64,000 nt of DNA from Cadophora sp. MPI-SDFR-AT-0126 (lineage: Eukaryota; Ascomycota; Leotiomycetes; Helotiales; Ploettnerulaceae), in assembly GCA_020747065.1 (NCBI GenBank), contig JAGMVK010000012.1, forward strand, positions 186,001-250,000. The letters are read 5' to 3'. Below the pieces are notes generated by a model. That model saw nothing but the letters and a program-made list of their open reading frames with translations, made no database searches and was not told where the DNA came from. The position numbers were made by a program, and so were the translations under genes. Numbering within the stretch: the stretch's first letter is position 1; every line of letters begins with the position of its first letter. Positions 10,828-24,700 of this stretch are shown one piece after another.

Positions 10828-13800
10828 ATGTCCCGGAATCGGTACGGTGGCTTCACCGATGACCCCTATGCGAATGGCAACGGCAATGGCAATGGAGGGG
10901 GCTATGGGCAACCGATCAGAGAGGCAGACGACTATGATCCTTATGGAACTGGATACGATGACCGATATGGAACGCCTCCGATAACTACGCCTTCTCCTCC
11001 AGCAACAAGAACTGGATTTGCGCGCCCTCCAAGGCTTGCGCCAGAGAGCAATGCCGAAAGACAAATAGGCATGGTGCTGGAACACATCAAGACAGAATGG
11101 CCGGCCATGTGCGAGAGCGAATGTGTACCTGTCCATGTTGCGCTTCAGCTTTTGGATACAAGCTCTGTTGGGCGAGCACACGAGTACCGGCAATTCGAGA
11201 AGACCCACCGTTATCTCCAGGACTCTCTTAAAGCTATTGTTCACGAGCACCATCAGGGCTTCAACAGTTCAATTGGCACATTCCACAAGATCCAGGCTAG
11301 CATTCAGACTTCGCAGAAGAGGGTCAGAACTTTGAAGGAATCTTTGAACCAGTCGAAAGCGAGTCTCTCTACCACGGATCCAGAGTTAAAGAAGCTGGCG
11401 ACAGCATCACAAAAATATGACGAATTAATACACACACTCTCTGAGATTGAAGATCTGCGGCTGGTACCAGATCAACTGGAAGCACGAATATCAGAGAAAA
11501 GGTTTCTGACTGCGGTGGACATACTTCAGACTGCGCTACGGCGTATTAGAACTCCTGCACTGGACGAGATTGGAGCTCTGAGCGATCTGAGAAGCTATCT
11601 GGCGAATCAGGAAACTGCTTTAACAGATATTCTTGTTGAGGAGCTTCACGATCACCTATACCTCAAATCACCATATTGCCAGGAACGATGGCAGAGTCTG
11701 GCGAAAGGCCAGGGAGCTTCGGGCAAAGAGAAGCCTGAGAAAGCAACCGTTGTACGGCCATTCTACGAAGTACTCGACGCGATGGACCTTACGGAACCGC
11801 TTGTTGAGGACCCTTCGAGGAATCCAGAAGCAGACACATTCTATTATATTGAGTTGCTAGTCGAATCTCTGAATAAACTTGGGCGCCTCGAATCTGCTGT
11901 GAATACCATCAAGCAACGGCTTCCAGTTGAACTCTTTGGAATTGTCAATGAGACAAATAGTGAGGTCGACCAGAAGCACCCGAGTTCCTTGCGGGGCGGT
12001 TTGTCAAATGCTCAAGGCAACCAAGCATTTGGCAGTCGTGAGAACAGCATACGTGCAGATGTCATCTATGACCTGCTCTTGACCCTGTACGCAAAATTCG
12101 AGTCGATTGCAGAAAGTCACAGAGTATTTCACGACGTCGTAAAGTCCGTATTAAGGCGAGAGGGCGGAAGGAACTCATCAATACTCCTGGGAGGCTTTCG
12201 AGAACTCTGGAATCTGTACCAAAACGAGATACGGTCTTTGCTACATAACTATGTCACAACCGACGCGGATGTATACCAGTTCAATTCCTCGCCGAAAATT
12301 GGTGGCACTAAACAAGACTCAAAGCGAGAGCACCTGTTCTCGTTCTCCGACGCAGACTCGAAATCTGTGCAAATGACAACAGAGTACCAGGAACTCGAGG
12401 GTATCATAAGAGCAGCGGTACCAGGTCTCATGTCCAGCCGGAAGCAAGGAGCGGATGGAAAGAAAGGCCAGGGCCGCATTGAGAGTACGATAGATTCTAC
12501 CGGATCCCGTCGTGGAGCAAGTACATCGATCTATGACAAGACTGGAGGAATTGGAGTTCATAAGTCACTGGTTGAGCCAAGTGTTTTCAATATGAGTTTA
12601 TTGTTACCGCCCACACTTGGTTTCCTACAAAGACTGAAAAATATTGTTCCTCCTGGATCAGACCTTGTCACGAGTACATTGACATCATTTTTGGATAACT
12701 TCCTCGTCAATGTATTTCTTCCCCAGTTGGATGAAACCCTGGGGAAGCTCAGCGATACGGTCTTCGAAGAGACAGATTCCTTCCAGCAAGATCCGCAGTG
12801 GACAAAAATCGCTCGGCGACCAGTATTCAAGGGCACTTCTGCGTTCTTTGCCTTGATCACAGCATTCTGCAGAATGCTGGATACAATTCCTCACGATCAG
12901 GCTCTGAGCTCGCTTATTATCACCCAGATGATGCGTTACTATGACCGATGCTACGATTGGTTCAAGTCGTTAGTGTCTCGGGTCCGGGATACAGACGGGA
13001 CGACGTTGAAGCTGTCTGCACTACTGGCAAGTGGGCCAGATGATATCCACGATACCATGCAGAAGCTGTGGACCTCAGAAGAGGAGGATCGAGAACTGCT
13101 TGAAAAAGAGACAGGTTTGCTTATCATCAGGACCAACGAGACCCCATTGAAGCTAGACGATATAATCCTAGACCGTGAGACCATTTCGTCACTTTGTGTC
13201 CTTTACACGAGCATGAAGTGGCTAGCTATCAAGATAGACCAGCTCCGTCACATCACTCGCAATGATATTGACTCTTCCCGGACGACAATGCAAAAGCCGA
13301 CGAACAGACGATGGACTTTACTGAACGATGTCACAAGAGCGCAAGATGACCAAATCCCAGTCTACTTGCCGATGACTCAAGAGACAGTCGTGTAGGCACT
13401 CACAGTCCTACAACAAAGCAGATAACTAACATAATCACAGTGCCTTTGATTCCATCGTCTCATCATACCAGGAGCTCGCCGCTACAGTCCTTCTCACACT
13501 CCACATGGAGATCAGATGTCAAATTATTCATTCCTTAGCTATCGCCCTATCTCCCGAATCAGCGCCGTACCTCCTCGAGCAAGTGGTCAACGATCCGGAC
13601 CCCAGAATACTCAGCCTCAACGCTGACCTCGTCTCCTACGACGAGACAATCACAACCTTTCTTCGCGAGAAAGAAATCTCCTTCATCCGCACCGGCCTCG
13701 GCCTACTCGTCGACACCTTCCTCGTCAGCAATGCCGGCATGGTAAAAGCGATGAACGCCCACGGTTGCGGCAGAATGCAGCTCAACATTCTCGTTCTCCA

Positions 13801-14083
13801 GCAAAATCTCAAGAACATCGAGACAAATGTGAATCTCGACCGTGCGGGCAAGTTCTTTGACTTGTTCACTGCGGGTCCGGATGCGATTGTTAAGCATGCG
13901 AGGGAGGAGAAGGAGAGTGGCAGTGGAGCGAAGGAGTTGTTTAGTTTTGAGGAATTGAAGATGTTGGTGGAGTTGTGCTATAGTGAACAGCTTGCTAGCC
14001 CGGAGAGGGGCATTAGTACGGTTGCTAAAAGGGGGATGGGTGAGCATTCGTTGCAATTGAGTGAATATATGTGGGAGAGTTAG
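10828..14083 (+). CDS. SEC8: Exocyst complex component Sec8
   Basis: Two exons, 10828-13391 and 13441-14083, split by a 49-nt intron with a CTAAC branch site; 1068 residues, as expected for fungal Sec8. After a low-complexity Asn/Gly/Tyr-rich head (NGNGNGNGGGYG near residue 15-30) the Sec8 exocyst domain begins at about residue 75. It includes a coiled-coil region (SIQTSQKRVRTLKESLNQSK), then ISEKRFLTAVDILQ, LDEIGALSDLRSYL and the very conserved EELHDHLYLKSPYCQERW. The C-terminal part is helical, as in other exocyst rods. Role: one of eight subunits tethering secretory vesicles to the plasma membrane at sites of polarised growth. Identification rests on several long conserved blocks. Confidence 0.95.
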
Positions 14084-15917
14084 AGGTCTGGTGGGCTTTG
14101 ACATAGGCAGTGCTGGGAAGGAGTTGGGCATTAAGCTTCTGTGTATGTATGATAACAGGGCTCGGAGGGTTCTGAATGTGAATGAATATTTACGAGGCTC
14201 TTATGATTGAAAATTCTCCATAAAGCACAAGTAGAGTATTTCTCACTCAATATTCCTAGTGATCTTCAGGGTCAGTGGGCACTTGCTGGCCCATGGTCTG
14301 ATTCCGAACCTAAACATACAGGACAGGCTTCTCTCAACCCGCCAACTCCTGTCGAGACAACCACTTGTTCTACCTAGCCCTCGTCCACCCATCGATGTAT
14401 ATTTAGATCATCCAAATGGTCCCAAGATCAACACTATTCTCAAAATCCCATTCACCTCATCAACAATACCATACCGCAATCGACATATCGATCCCAAATA
14501 CAAACATGCGCCACATGCACTCATACACGGCTCGCTCTTTCACCTCCAGATCTACACTGTGGCAAACCCGATGTGTGGCTCGAGACTCGAATATGTCCAA
14601 TTCGACCTTGAAAATGCGGGGGTAAACGAGAACCTGTGTGCTGCGCCATAGGGATCTACAGATCTCCCGGTACGAGTACAGAAGTATGGATGGGGAATTG
14701 ATAGACTTAACAAGATCAAAAATAGGATATCATACTTCATTCACGTGGTGATACGGCATACTAGTGGTATGCAGATGCAATGCGACTCTTAAGAGGCGAC
14801 TGTTTTTGTGAAAGTTGCCACTCGGCAGAGAGTACTGTAAGGTTACAAGCGAGGAGGCTACAGTGGGAAATCTCAGGGGTTGAAAGGGTCGAGGGAACGG
14901 CAGGCAAGCCCAGCTGCAGAATGACGCCAAGAGGCTGGCTGTTTGGATGCCAATTGATCGTTTTGATAGGAGACGCAAAACGAGCGGCCAGTAATATCAG
15001 TACTCCTTACAGACGAACAGGAAAGGAGTTCCTCACCAGCCACTTCGTGGATGTTTTGGGCGTGGGCGAATGGGCTTATTAGGTGTGGCAGACCTACCTG
15101 ACCTTGCTGGCTGCAGAAAAGAAAATGGGCGTTCGCAGGGACCTGCAGATGCCGTGCGTGCGCTACGTGCCCCCCCGTACATGAAACACAGCTGCAGAAC
15201 AGGTGAGAAGGCGGGCATCTTGATTTGTTAGCGGCGAGGACGTCTGGTGATTTGATTTGAGGCATGGGCATGTTGATGCAGGTTGAGGGAAAAGTGTGTA
15301 TCTGTGGCGATATCTGTGTTTGGGGTTCTGTTCGTGAGGTTTCTGGTTGATTTTGGATGCCATTTTACATGGAATGCGAAGTTATGGTAAAGCTTGTAGC
15401 AGATTTACCTGTTAACAAAGACGGTGAATACCCGGCAGATTGCAGCAGGCTTTAAATGATTCAGGAGAAGGCCGGCATGGCAGTCGAGATTTGATGGTAG
15501 CGTTGCATTCTGAAATTTTTGGTAGCGGTGACGTACTTGTACTTATTATACCCGGACCGACTTGACCTGCCCTGGCTGCTGGGGGCTTGGATGGAGATCA
15601 AGCATCAGGGTTTTAAGCTTCATACCGTTTGTTCATACGGAGATTACTGTCTGAACTTGTAAAGGATGCTCTTGAGAGAGAACTTTGTTTCTGTTTTGAC
15701 CTGCTCTTGGTGAATGAGTGACTTTGATAACTCCCCGCCTTCTCTGCATTGCTTGATATTACAAGTTGATGCCGGAGACAGATCTCCTTTTTGTATAACT
15801 ATTTTGGTTGAGGTGAAGCGACACAGATGTGACGAACGCCCGCCCCCTAATCTACGACGACATTTTTAAAATAGCATCATTCCCCGTAATTCGAGAACAT
15901 TGCCTCGTTTGAACAAC

Positions 15918-15949
<32 letters not shown>

Positions 15950-16589
15950 TCAACAGCAGGCAAGAAGCCTTTCGACCTCGAAGATAGTCAAAACTTCATA
16001 ATAACGTTCTTCTGCTCCACCGAACGAGTCTTGGCTTCAATCGCCTCTGCCCCTATCTGCTATCGCAAAGGCGTACCCGCTGCTAGAACAAGTCCGTCTT
16101 CAGGAACAGATTTCACCAAGTCGAGTCAAGTCAAGTCAAGTTAAGAAAAACTAAGAGCCATCGTTGGTAATTTGGAAAACTAGCGATTGATTCGGCAGGT
16201 AATGTAATATTGCAGTGCCAGAGTCGCAGATCTTTGAATCGCCCGCCATTTGCAGATGAACCGAAGTGGAGCCAATCACCGACCCGCTTTTAATCACTGG
16301 GCACTCCACCTCGACAAAAGGCAAGAGTACAGTACCCCCGTTCCAGCGGCGTACCTTACCGTGCCAGGACTGTCCAGTCCATAACCTGCTGCGAAACCTC
16401 CAACAACGCGAACTTTCTACCATTACACTACTACCACCACCACCCTCGTTTCTAGTTCTTCGCTGCTTCATCACCAAACATTGACATCGCTCTTTGACTA
16501 CTCCTCGCAGTACATTCAAAGCCAACACGGCAGGCCGATTAACACAACCATCTTCAAGCTGTCTGTAACTACAGCACCATCGCCAGATA
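14084..16589. other. Intergenic: SEC8 3' region and long SMI1 upstream region
   Basis: About 2.5 kb with no gene I can support. A 130-codon open frame at 14259-14651 has no recognisable motif. From about 15890 the plus strand shows features of a promoter and long 5' leader for SMI1: a (GCAA)8 tract, a TCAAG repeat at about 16124-16141, and CA- and CT-rich sequence up to the ATG at 16590. Confidence 0.55.
15918..15949. repeat. (GCAA)8 tetranucleotide microsatellite
   Basis: Eight uninterrupted GCAA units, 32 nt, about 640 bp upstream of the SMI1 start codon. A simple-sequence tract likely to vary in length between strains; it probably lies in the promoter or 5' leader. Confidence 0.9.
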
Positions 16590-18391
16590 TGGCGTCGTGA
16601 GTGTTCCCCTTTTTGCATTGCGCTACTCCCCTCGACCCAGCGACAACCACCCCCTCTCCGCCCGCACCCCGAAAAAGTATATGCAGCCATGCTAACAGGA
16701 CTGTGCCACCAGGTTCGGTTCAGCATTTCGATCGTTCTGGCATACGATGACCAGTTATGACCGACGTACGTTTGTTTATTGGTGCCCTGTAGACAGCCCT
16801 TCTAACAATGTAAACAGACTCTTCTTACGACTCTCCTTACCGCACAGGACAACACGTCCCCCTCGCACAAAGCAGACATGCTCCTTTAACCTCCGTCGCT
16901 ACCACTGCATCAGAATCTCGCGCCGATGTCAGTTCTCCATACTTTGAAGATGCAGGAAGACATTCAACCTCTGCGTTGAACGGTGGCGCTTATCCTGGCT
17001 CTCCTCTCCCACACAGTCCTACGCCACAATCACCATCCCCTTACTCACCAGGCATGAGATCGAGCGCTGCTCTACACAGGACGAATACAAATGAGAATTT
17101 CGAAAATGCTACCCCCGGAGAGATCCAACTACAACCATTCAATGAGGGTCTTCCTCCACCTCCTCCCCCAGCACACTCTTGGAAGCGAATTGATCGGTGG
17201 GCAGAGGAAAATTATCCAGAACTCTACGATCAGCTCTGCGAGGGTTGCACATCGAATGACTTGAATGAGCTGGAGCATCAATTGGACTGCTCGCTCCCAA
17301 TGGAGGTTCGTGAATCATTGCAGGTACATGATGGCCAAGAGAGAGGTGGCAACCCAACGGGAATCATCTTCAGCTCCATGCTGCTAGACTGCGAGGAGAT
17401 TGTACAGGAGTGGGAGAACTGGAAGAAGGTCAATGCGGAGTATCTGCAAGAGCCAATTAACTTCAAGCCAGCCGCCCCTGTGAAGGCATTTGGTGGAAGC
17501 TCCGCCGCCTCGTCCTCGAAGGATGCACCAAGATCGTCACAAAACCCCAACTGGAGACAAGAGCTCCTTTCTCGCCAGGACTCTCAACCCCCTGGTGCCA
17601 TTCAGAAGGTCTACGCCCATCCTGCATGGATTCCTCTGGTCAGAGATTGGGGTGGAAACAATCTGGCGGTCGATCTGGCGCCAGGCCCTTCCGGAAAATG
17701 GGGTCAAGTTATCTTGTTTGGTCGGGATTATGATTGCAAATACGTGGTTGCTCGATCCTGGTCTGCTTTCCTAGCTACCTTCGCAGATGACCTGAACAGC
17801 GGCAAATGGTTTGTCGACGAAGATACCCATGAACTGAAGTTGAGAGAATTCAAGTCGAGAAACGTTGAGCCTGGATATCTGGATATCTTGAGATGGAGAA
17901 TGGATCAGAAGTATGGCAGAAGGAATGCTCGACGCAGATCAGCAGCTCCAATGAACGGTCAGCCGAGCGGTTCCCCCACTGGTTCGCCATATGCCAGTCT
18001 AACTGCGGAAGTCAGTGGTGAGCCTCGAGGACGGTCAATGCAACGATTCAGTGGGGCTTCCCCCGTGGCCAGTCCAAATCGACCAAACTACGGCAAATCC
18101 AGTCCGCTTGCTAGAGTCACCGAAGAACGTGCTGCTCCAATCCGACTCCATACAAACGGAATCAAACCCGAGAAGCTTGTGGAGGTAGAGACACCAAGAC
18201 CAAGCGAAGACATCAAGGAGCCTCAGAAGCAGAAGACCTTGGAGTCCTTACTGGAGCCTGTATCATTAGATGACGACAAGGAGAACAAGAAGGAGGACAC
18301 TGTTGTCAAGACTACCGTATTGACAAATGGTGCTCCCAAGAAGGCTACGGTTGAGGATGACGATACTACGATGAAGACGATTGAAATCTAA
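16590..18391 (+). CDS. SMI1: Cell wall assembly regulator SMI1/KNR4 family protein
   Basis: Three exons: 16590-16597 (8 nt), 16713-16765 and 16818-18391; 544 residues. The spliced N terminus reads MASFGSAFRSFWHTMTSYDR then HSSYDSPYRTGQHVPLAQ, the usual fungal Knr4 start. A proline-rich linker (LPPPPPPAHSWKRIDRW) leads into the SMI1/KNR4 domain, about residues 135-345, with ENYPELYDQLCEGCTSNDLNE, WIPLVRDWGGNNLAVDLAPG and GQVILFGRDYDCKYVVA. The C terminus is disordered, Ser/Pro-, Lys- and acid-rich. Role known for yeast Knr4/Smi1: links cell wall synthesis to the Slt2 cell integrity pathway and calcineurin signalling. The second exon's acceptor at 16712 was chosen because GCTAAC lies just upstream and the frame fits. 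Neighbouring SEC8 and GPI13 also act at the cell surface, but linkage in a shared pathway is not implied. Confidence 0.93.
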
Positions 18392-20120
18392 GATGCCCCT
18401 TTCCCACCATCACTTTGTTTATTTTCCGCGAGCAGAGACACGAAAATGAAAGGAAGGCGTTATGAGGCGAAGCGTTAATATGAGGACTCATCCTTTCTAC
18501 CACCAAAGAAAGGAGACCTGTCATAATGGAATGGGAACCTCTTTCGATTCATTGACTGATTGATTGATGGCATGCGTGCATTGGGAGGTTTTACTTTTTC
18601 TTCTGCGGTACTTGCGACCGGGGTTTACTTTTTCTCTCTCATACCATACGAATGGGAGAGTGTATTTTGGACGAACATGAGTGAGAGGCGCAAGCGAGTG
18701 CTAGAAAGGGGAACGAAGGGTGTGTGTATCTGTGTATTTTGTGTGTCTGAGGATCAGAGCAGGGAATGGAGTCGAGTCACAGGTGGTGGACGGGCGTAAT
18801 TGAGAATTGAGAATTGAACACAAAATTCAAATAGCATATACGACCTGTGGACTCCGTTACTTTTCGATTCATCAAACAGGCCAATACAACAAATGTGTCT
18901 TTTCCATTCGAAGCTGGCTGGTTCAGGCGGAGGGAGCTTCATTCTCTTCGCTTCTTTCTCATGTGTTGAGACGGTTAGGAGTGGGAGGTGACCGACTTAG
19001 TGTACAATTGTAACAATTAAATTATAGCATCTTCTTGGCGGATGGGGATATGCTGCTTATGAAGTGTTGAATTCGAGTGAACGAAAGGGAAGGGAAGGGA
19101 AGGTGTGGATGGTACTTTGTGTTTTTTTCCCTTCTGCTTTCGAGGTACTTTCTTGAGGTGACGATAGATGGCTTTCAAGGACGGGGGAGGGGGGGCGTTG
19201 TGAGTTGTTGTTTTTTGGTTTGGGGTGGTTGATTGGGAGGAAGGGAAGGGAAGGGTTAATGTAAGAATTGAAGGAGGGAGATGATCGAGGTTTGCAGAGT
19301 AAAGTATGATTGGTAGGAAGGAAGGGAAGGAGGTGAAATGCTGTATTATGTGATTGTGATTCTATGTCATGTTTCGTGCTTGTGTGATGTTTTTGAGTGA
19401 GGACATGGGGCTGGGCGAGACCACACTTTCTAACTTTCATTATCAGATGGAGAATAGGTTGAACTTGTACTAGCTCTGTAGTAGTTCTTGCTGGAGTCCT
19501 ACTTGCCTAGGGACTTGAAGATGTACTGAATGTTGGGGAGAAGCAAGAGGGAGGAAGAGTCTGGTAGAGACTTATCGGGAAGTGAGAAGAAAAGCAGTGT
19601 ATAATTTATTGCACAAACTATGTAAATAGACATTCACATTCACTGTCTGCTCCTATGTTAAGTATGGCTGGTTTTGATTAGTCAGGTATTGTTGACTTCC
19701 TGAAGAGTGCTCTGCAGTTAAGCAATATAACTTGCTCAAACGAAACATGGTATTAATATTCAAGGACGATTAGGAAAGTTCCCATTCCTTTTCAATGAAT
19801 AGTCTAGAACAATCCCAAGCTTTTGCAGCACTCTTGATGCTCCCAGCTCGTCAGAGGAGCCTTCTCCGGAAGCCTCGCACGTGCCTTCCGCGCTAAAGCT
19901 GTTCCGGGCCCACTTCGTCAGCCGCGCAAGCAAGCCAGCAAGGCCGGCCGAAGCTCAGCTGTCAACCTCACTCCGTCGAGCTCACTTCTCACTAACTCAC
20001 CTGCGACGCAATTCACAACATACGATACCAAGAGCCTTCTAACTCGAAACTGGATCTGGAACGTTTGCAAGGAACGCAGAGAGGAAGCAAAACAGGACAG
20101 AGCTTGATTTGATTGACAAG
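18392..20120. other. Intergenic: SMI1 3' region and VPS68 promoter
   Basis: About 1.7 kb without a supported gene. Purine-rich (GGGAA)n-like stretches occur near 19085-19103 and 19240-19256. The last 300 bp are GC-richer and contain GCACGTGCC near 19878, then the VPS68 leader. Open frames opposite the purine runs are low-complexity artefacts. Confidence 0.55.
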
Positions 20121-20917
20121 ATGTCGGAAGAACGCCTTTGGAAGTTCAGGAAGCCGGAATGGATGAATAGCGCTACGGCGAGGAGTTCGGGCGTTTATGG
20201 GGCGGGTGCCTTGGTGAGTTGTGCATTTCTTTGAGGTTCTGGTGATGGAGAGCAAGGGGGTTGAGAGAAGGGCCGCTTTGAAGAGTTGATGGTGGGGTGA
20301 GAGGAGAGCCTCGTTGTATTTGATGCTCTTTCTCAGAACCCCGCTATGCCTTGCTCAATCTATAGAGCTACAGGATGGAGATATGTACAGGTTGAACGAA
20401 ACTTAGCTAACACTCCCTTCTCCAGTTCTCCCTCGCATTCTTCGTCCTCCTCGACGCCTCCGTCTGGTCCCACAGCGCCAAGAACGGCTCCTCCATCCAT
20501 ATAACATTCATCGACTGGCTCCCGCTCATCTTCTCCTCCCTCGGCATGCTCATCATCAACAGCATCGAGAAGACCCGACTCTCCGCCGACTCGTTCTCCT
20601 ACTCCGGCAGCGGGGTGGCCTGGAAAGCGAGGGTTGTGTTGTTTCTTGGGTTTGCGAGTCTTGCGGGCGGTATGGCGGGAGGCGTCACGGTGCTGGTATT
20701 GAAGTATGTGGTGCCAAGTGCGCCGTGGCCAACTATGTATATGGGCGTGGCGAATTTGGTGGCTAATGGATTGGTTATGTTGAGGTGAGTTTGACTTCTC
20801 TCTTGTCAGGGAGGGGAAGTAGGAGGGATGCGGTTTGCTGACTCTTGGAATAGCTCGGTTGTGCTTTGGATTAGCCAGAATATGGAGGATGAGTACTCGT
20901 ATAACTTGGCTCTGTGA
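20121..20917 (+). CDS. VPS68: Vacuolar sorting protein Vps68 (TMEM50/UPF0220 family)
   Basis: Three exons: 20121-20213, 20426-20784 and 20854-20917; 171 residues. The first intron (212 nt) ends with a textbook GCTAAC...CTCCAG. The protein starts MSEERLWKFRKPEW and has four hydrophobic segments: about 32-48, 58-75, 100-125 and 130-155. Conserved features are HITFIDWLPLIFSSLGMLIIN, ARVVLFLGFASLAGGMAGG and a short C-terminal tail SQNMEDEYSYNLAL. Known role in yeast: an ESCRT-linked membrane protein of the late endosome/vacuole that works with Vps55 in endosome-to-vacuole traffic. Length is close to the family norm. The product would be missed by a single-frame search because the first and last exons are short. 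Confidence 0.9.
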
Positions 20918-21704
20918 GCAGGTTTGCAGTATGCCTGTGCATCCGAAGACTGGATGGAAGTGTGGAAGCTGAGGCTAGGAGGAAGATCGTGGATGGAGGT
21001 ACAGGAAAGGCAATCGACTTGGAACAGCAACCGTGAAAGGGAAATTGTGAGCATGAAAGGAACTGGAAAGTATCTTTTGTAGTATAGTGATGTGTTTATG
21101 AGCGAGCAAGCGGTTATGGTTTTCATGGAATTATCTTAGTGACATATGAGATATTAGGTATATGATGAGTTGCTTCTAATGTACAACTTTCCAGATTGAA
21201 ATTGCTGTGAAAATACAAGTACAACAATCGTCCGTACTATTAGCTATCAGTGCAGACATTACAGCTAGCTGTCTTGGTGACTGAAATCATTCTTGACTAT
21301 GAAGCTATCGGAATGTCTCAGCTTCAAAGGAATACTTTCATCGTTTGGAATCGCTCACAAACAATACTATCCAAATTCTACCAGGCTCTGACTTAACAAA
21401 ACGATCTTAAAGTTACCATGAAGCTGAGACTGTCGAGCTTGATGTCATCTAGCGAATCAGAAACTCGGAGCCTCGGCCCCTGAACAAAAAATAGTGTCGC
21501 GTCCCCCCAACCAGACTTCAATTCGCAGCTCTCAAATCAACGTCCTGCCACTTTTCTACACTTCTTCGTACGCTCCTTCATGACAATTTTCTGATGGCAG
21601 TCTCTTTGCCTTACTCTCCAGCTTCACGGTAGTCTTTACCTCCTACATATAAGCTCAACTGAACGGTACTCTCCAAAGACGTCGACACAATAGAGCACAG
21701 CACA
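20918..21704. other. Intergenic: VPS68 3' region and GPI13 promoter
   Basis: About 790 bp with no coding region. A/T-rich after VPS68; short CT-rich leader directly before the GPI13 start codon. No specific element can be named. Confidence 0.55.
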
Positions 21705-24700
21705 ATGTCCTCCCCCAAACCACAACCACGACCAGAATCAACAGTCCCCCACACAGTCCGCAACACGAACCCCCTACCCTCCTCAACCGGCAACCCGAAC
21801 TCCATCGCTGCGCAATACGCGCGCGCCAAAGCCCTGCAGGATGCGCGAGATCAGAGGGACAGAGAGAAGGTCGCGGGGTTGCTGAGTGAGGCGGGTTTGG
21901 GTGATGGGAGTTCGAGTGGGGGGGTTGGCAGGTTGGGGAAGAAGAAGAGTGTTGTGGAGAGGTTGAGTGAGAGGAAGGTTGTGAGGTGGAAGGGAGAGTG
22001 GACTTGGGTTGCGGCGTTCTTTTGTTGGGTTTTGTGAGTGTGGATATTTCCTAATTTTGTTTGTTACTGGTGTGAACGGGAGGGGAGGGGAAGCCAAAGA
22101 GAGAATTTTGAATACTGGGAGGGTTCCTAGGGTTCGCCTGCGTTGCAAGTCGGATTTGGAATGCAACTGGACCTCGACTTTGGCTAATACAGAAATCACA
22201 GCTTCATACACGCATCAGGAATCTACTTCTTCACGAAAGGCTTCCTCCTCACACGCCTAGTGCTCGAAGAGAAATCAAGCTGTTCCTCACCTCCAATCGC
22301 CCTCCAAAAATCCTTCAAAAGCTCAGGCACCCCCGAAGCAGGTTGCTGGCATCCTAAAACGTTCGAGAAAGCAGTAGTAATCGTAATAGATGCTCTGCGC
22401 TACGATTTCACAATCCCATTCGCCAATACCACTGAAACCGGCCCTGCGCAAGCTTTCCATAATTCGTTACCAATTTTATACGAGACTGCTGTTAAGGAAC
22501 CGCAGAATGCGTTTCTGTTGCCGTTCATTGCGGATCCGCCGACTACGACTCTTGTGAGGATCAAAGGATTGACGACGGGGACGTTGCCGACATTTGTGGA
22601 AATGGGCTCGAATTTCGGAGGAGAGGCTATCACGGAAGATAACCTGCTTATGCAATTGAAGGATGCTGGTAGGAGGATCGTACATCTGGGAGATGATACA
22701 TGGACGGCTTTGTTCCCGGGATATTTCGAAGAGGCGATTAGTCGAGCGTATCCGAGCTTTGATGTCTGGGATTTGCATACTCTGGATAATGGTGTCAATG
22801 AGCATATCATGCCTTTACTTGGGAAGGAGAAGAAGGCGGAATGGGATGTCATGATTGCGCATTATTTGGGTGTTGATCATGCCGGCCATCGTTATGGTCC
22901 TAATCATCCGGCTATGACTGCGAAGCTGGCTCAGATGGATGGGGTGCTGAGAGAGGCTGTGCAACGGCTGGACGACGATACGTTGTTGGTTGTTATGGGT
23001 GATCATGGGATGGATGGGAAGGGTGATCATGGTGGAGAGAGTGATGATGAGGTGCAGGCTGCGTTGTGGATGTATTCCAAGAAAGGGATATTTGGACGAA
23101 CAGACCCAGCGTTCGTCACTCCTCCTGAGAACGCCAAAGTCAGGCCGGTAAACCAGATTGATTTGGTGCCGACATTGGCCTTGTTACTTGGACTGCCAAT
23201 CCCGTTCAGCAATCTGGGTAAGCCTATCGAAGAAGCCTTCGCCGGGAAGAAAGGAGATGCGTGGGACAATCTTGCCGCCGTAGCGAGGATGACGGCTGCT
23301 GGTATCAAGAGATACCAAGCTGCCTACTGGCAAGCTCGAGGTATCGATGAAAGTACCCTTGAAGGCTCACCTCATACTTTGTGGGAGACTGCCGAGACTG
23401 CTCTTGCTGGAACAGGCAAACAGCGGTGGAAGGAAGGCTACATGGCATATTCGGCCTTTCAAGCCGAGACATTGAGGATATGTCGAAGTCTGTGGGCCCG
23501 ATTCGACGTTCCTAGCATGGGACTTGGTATCGCAATCCTTGCCGGTGGTGTGTTGGCTCTAATCCTCTTTGCAAATAGCAATGCGGACAATGCGGACGAT
23601 GGGGACGCGCCTGATGATCCAGAGCTAGATCGCAAGGAGCTACAATTAGAGCTCAATGCTTTCGCGAAAGATTCGACGTTCAACGATCAGGATGAGACTA
23701 CGAGTCGGACGCTCGTGAGAGGTGCTCTCTTGGGAACACTACTTGGCGCTGCCGGTGGGCCGGCTATCTTCCTCTCTGTCAAGCCGGAATCACTATCCGA
23801 TTTTATCCTTGGTGTCTGTGCTGTATCTGGTCTTGTTGGTGTTCTCTATCAAGAAATGAGGAGAAGGATGGCTTTTACTAGTCCATTCCCGAGGACGTTC
23901 TGGGGCTGGCTGGCTGTTGTATTTACTATTAGTCAGTCGATTGGATTTGCGTCGAACTCGTACACCATTTGGGAAGACTCGATTCTGCTGTTCTTCATCT
24001 CGACGTTTGGAATTGCAGCAGCGGTGTCTTCACTTCGATTGGAGAATGTAACGGATAGAACACTTGCGGTGTATCATTCTGTGCTTTTTGTTGCGCTGGG
24101 GTGGGCAGCCTCTTTCTCCAAGCTTTGCAGAGAGGAGCAGATGCCGTATTGCAGATCGACTTACTATGCATCATCGACGTCTTCTACTTCTGCGCCGTGG
24201 CAACTGGCTATCCCCTTTCTCATCGCTATAATCCTTCCTTCAATCATCAAGTCATACTACACTGGCAGCCGATCGTTCGAAGGCTTTGCACCCGCCTGGA
24301 TTAGCTGGGTGTTTCGAGGTCTCCTCATTCTCAGTGCCTTGTTCTGGACACTGGATGCGGCCGATGACGGTGAATGGTTCTCATCCTACATTTCAGAGGG
24401 GAGACTCAAGTCCATCCGAGTTCCCATCGCTCAAACGGTCTTCGCAATAGCCCTGGGTGTAGGCTGTCCAGCTTTCGTCTACGCACCACCTTGCGTATCA
24501 ATCAGTACAACCGCCGTTCCCTCGTCTCCCAACGCACAAATGACCAACAGCTCCGGCGCAACAGTCACCATCCTCGGCTTCGCCAACACACACGGCACAC
24601 GGTACTGCCTGCTTGTCGTCAACTTCCTGCTTATCCTTCTGCTCGTTCAAAAGCCCATGGGCGCAGGCGCACTCAGTCTCATGGCGTGGCAAATCCTCTC

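Noticed and set aside
19057..19440. 127-codon minus frame, Pro/Ser/His-rich
   Set aside because: It reads the complement of purine-rich GGGAA repeats in the SMI1 to VPS68 spacer.
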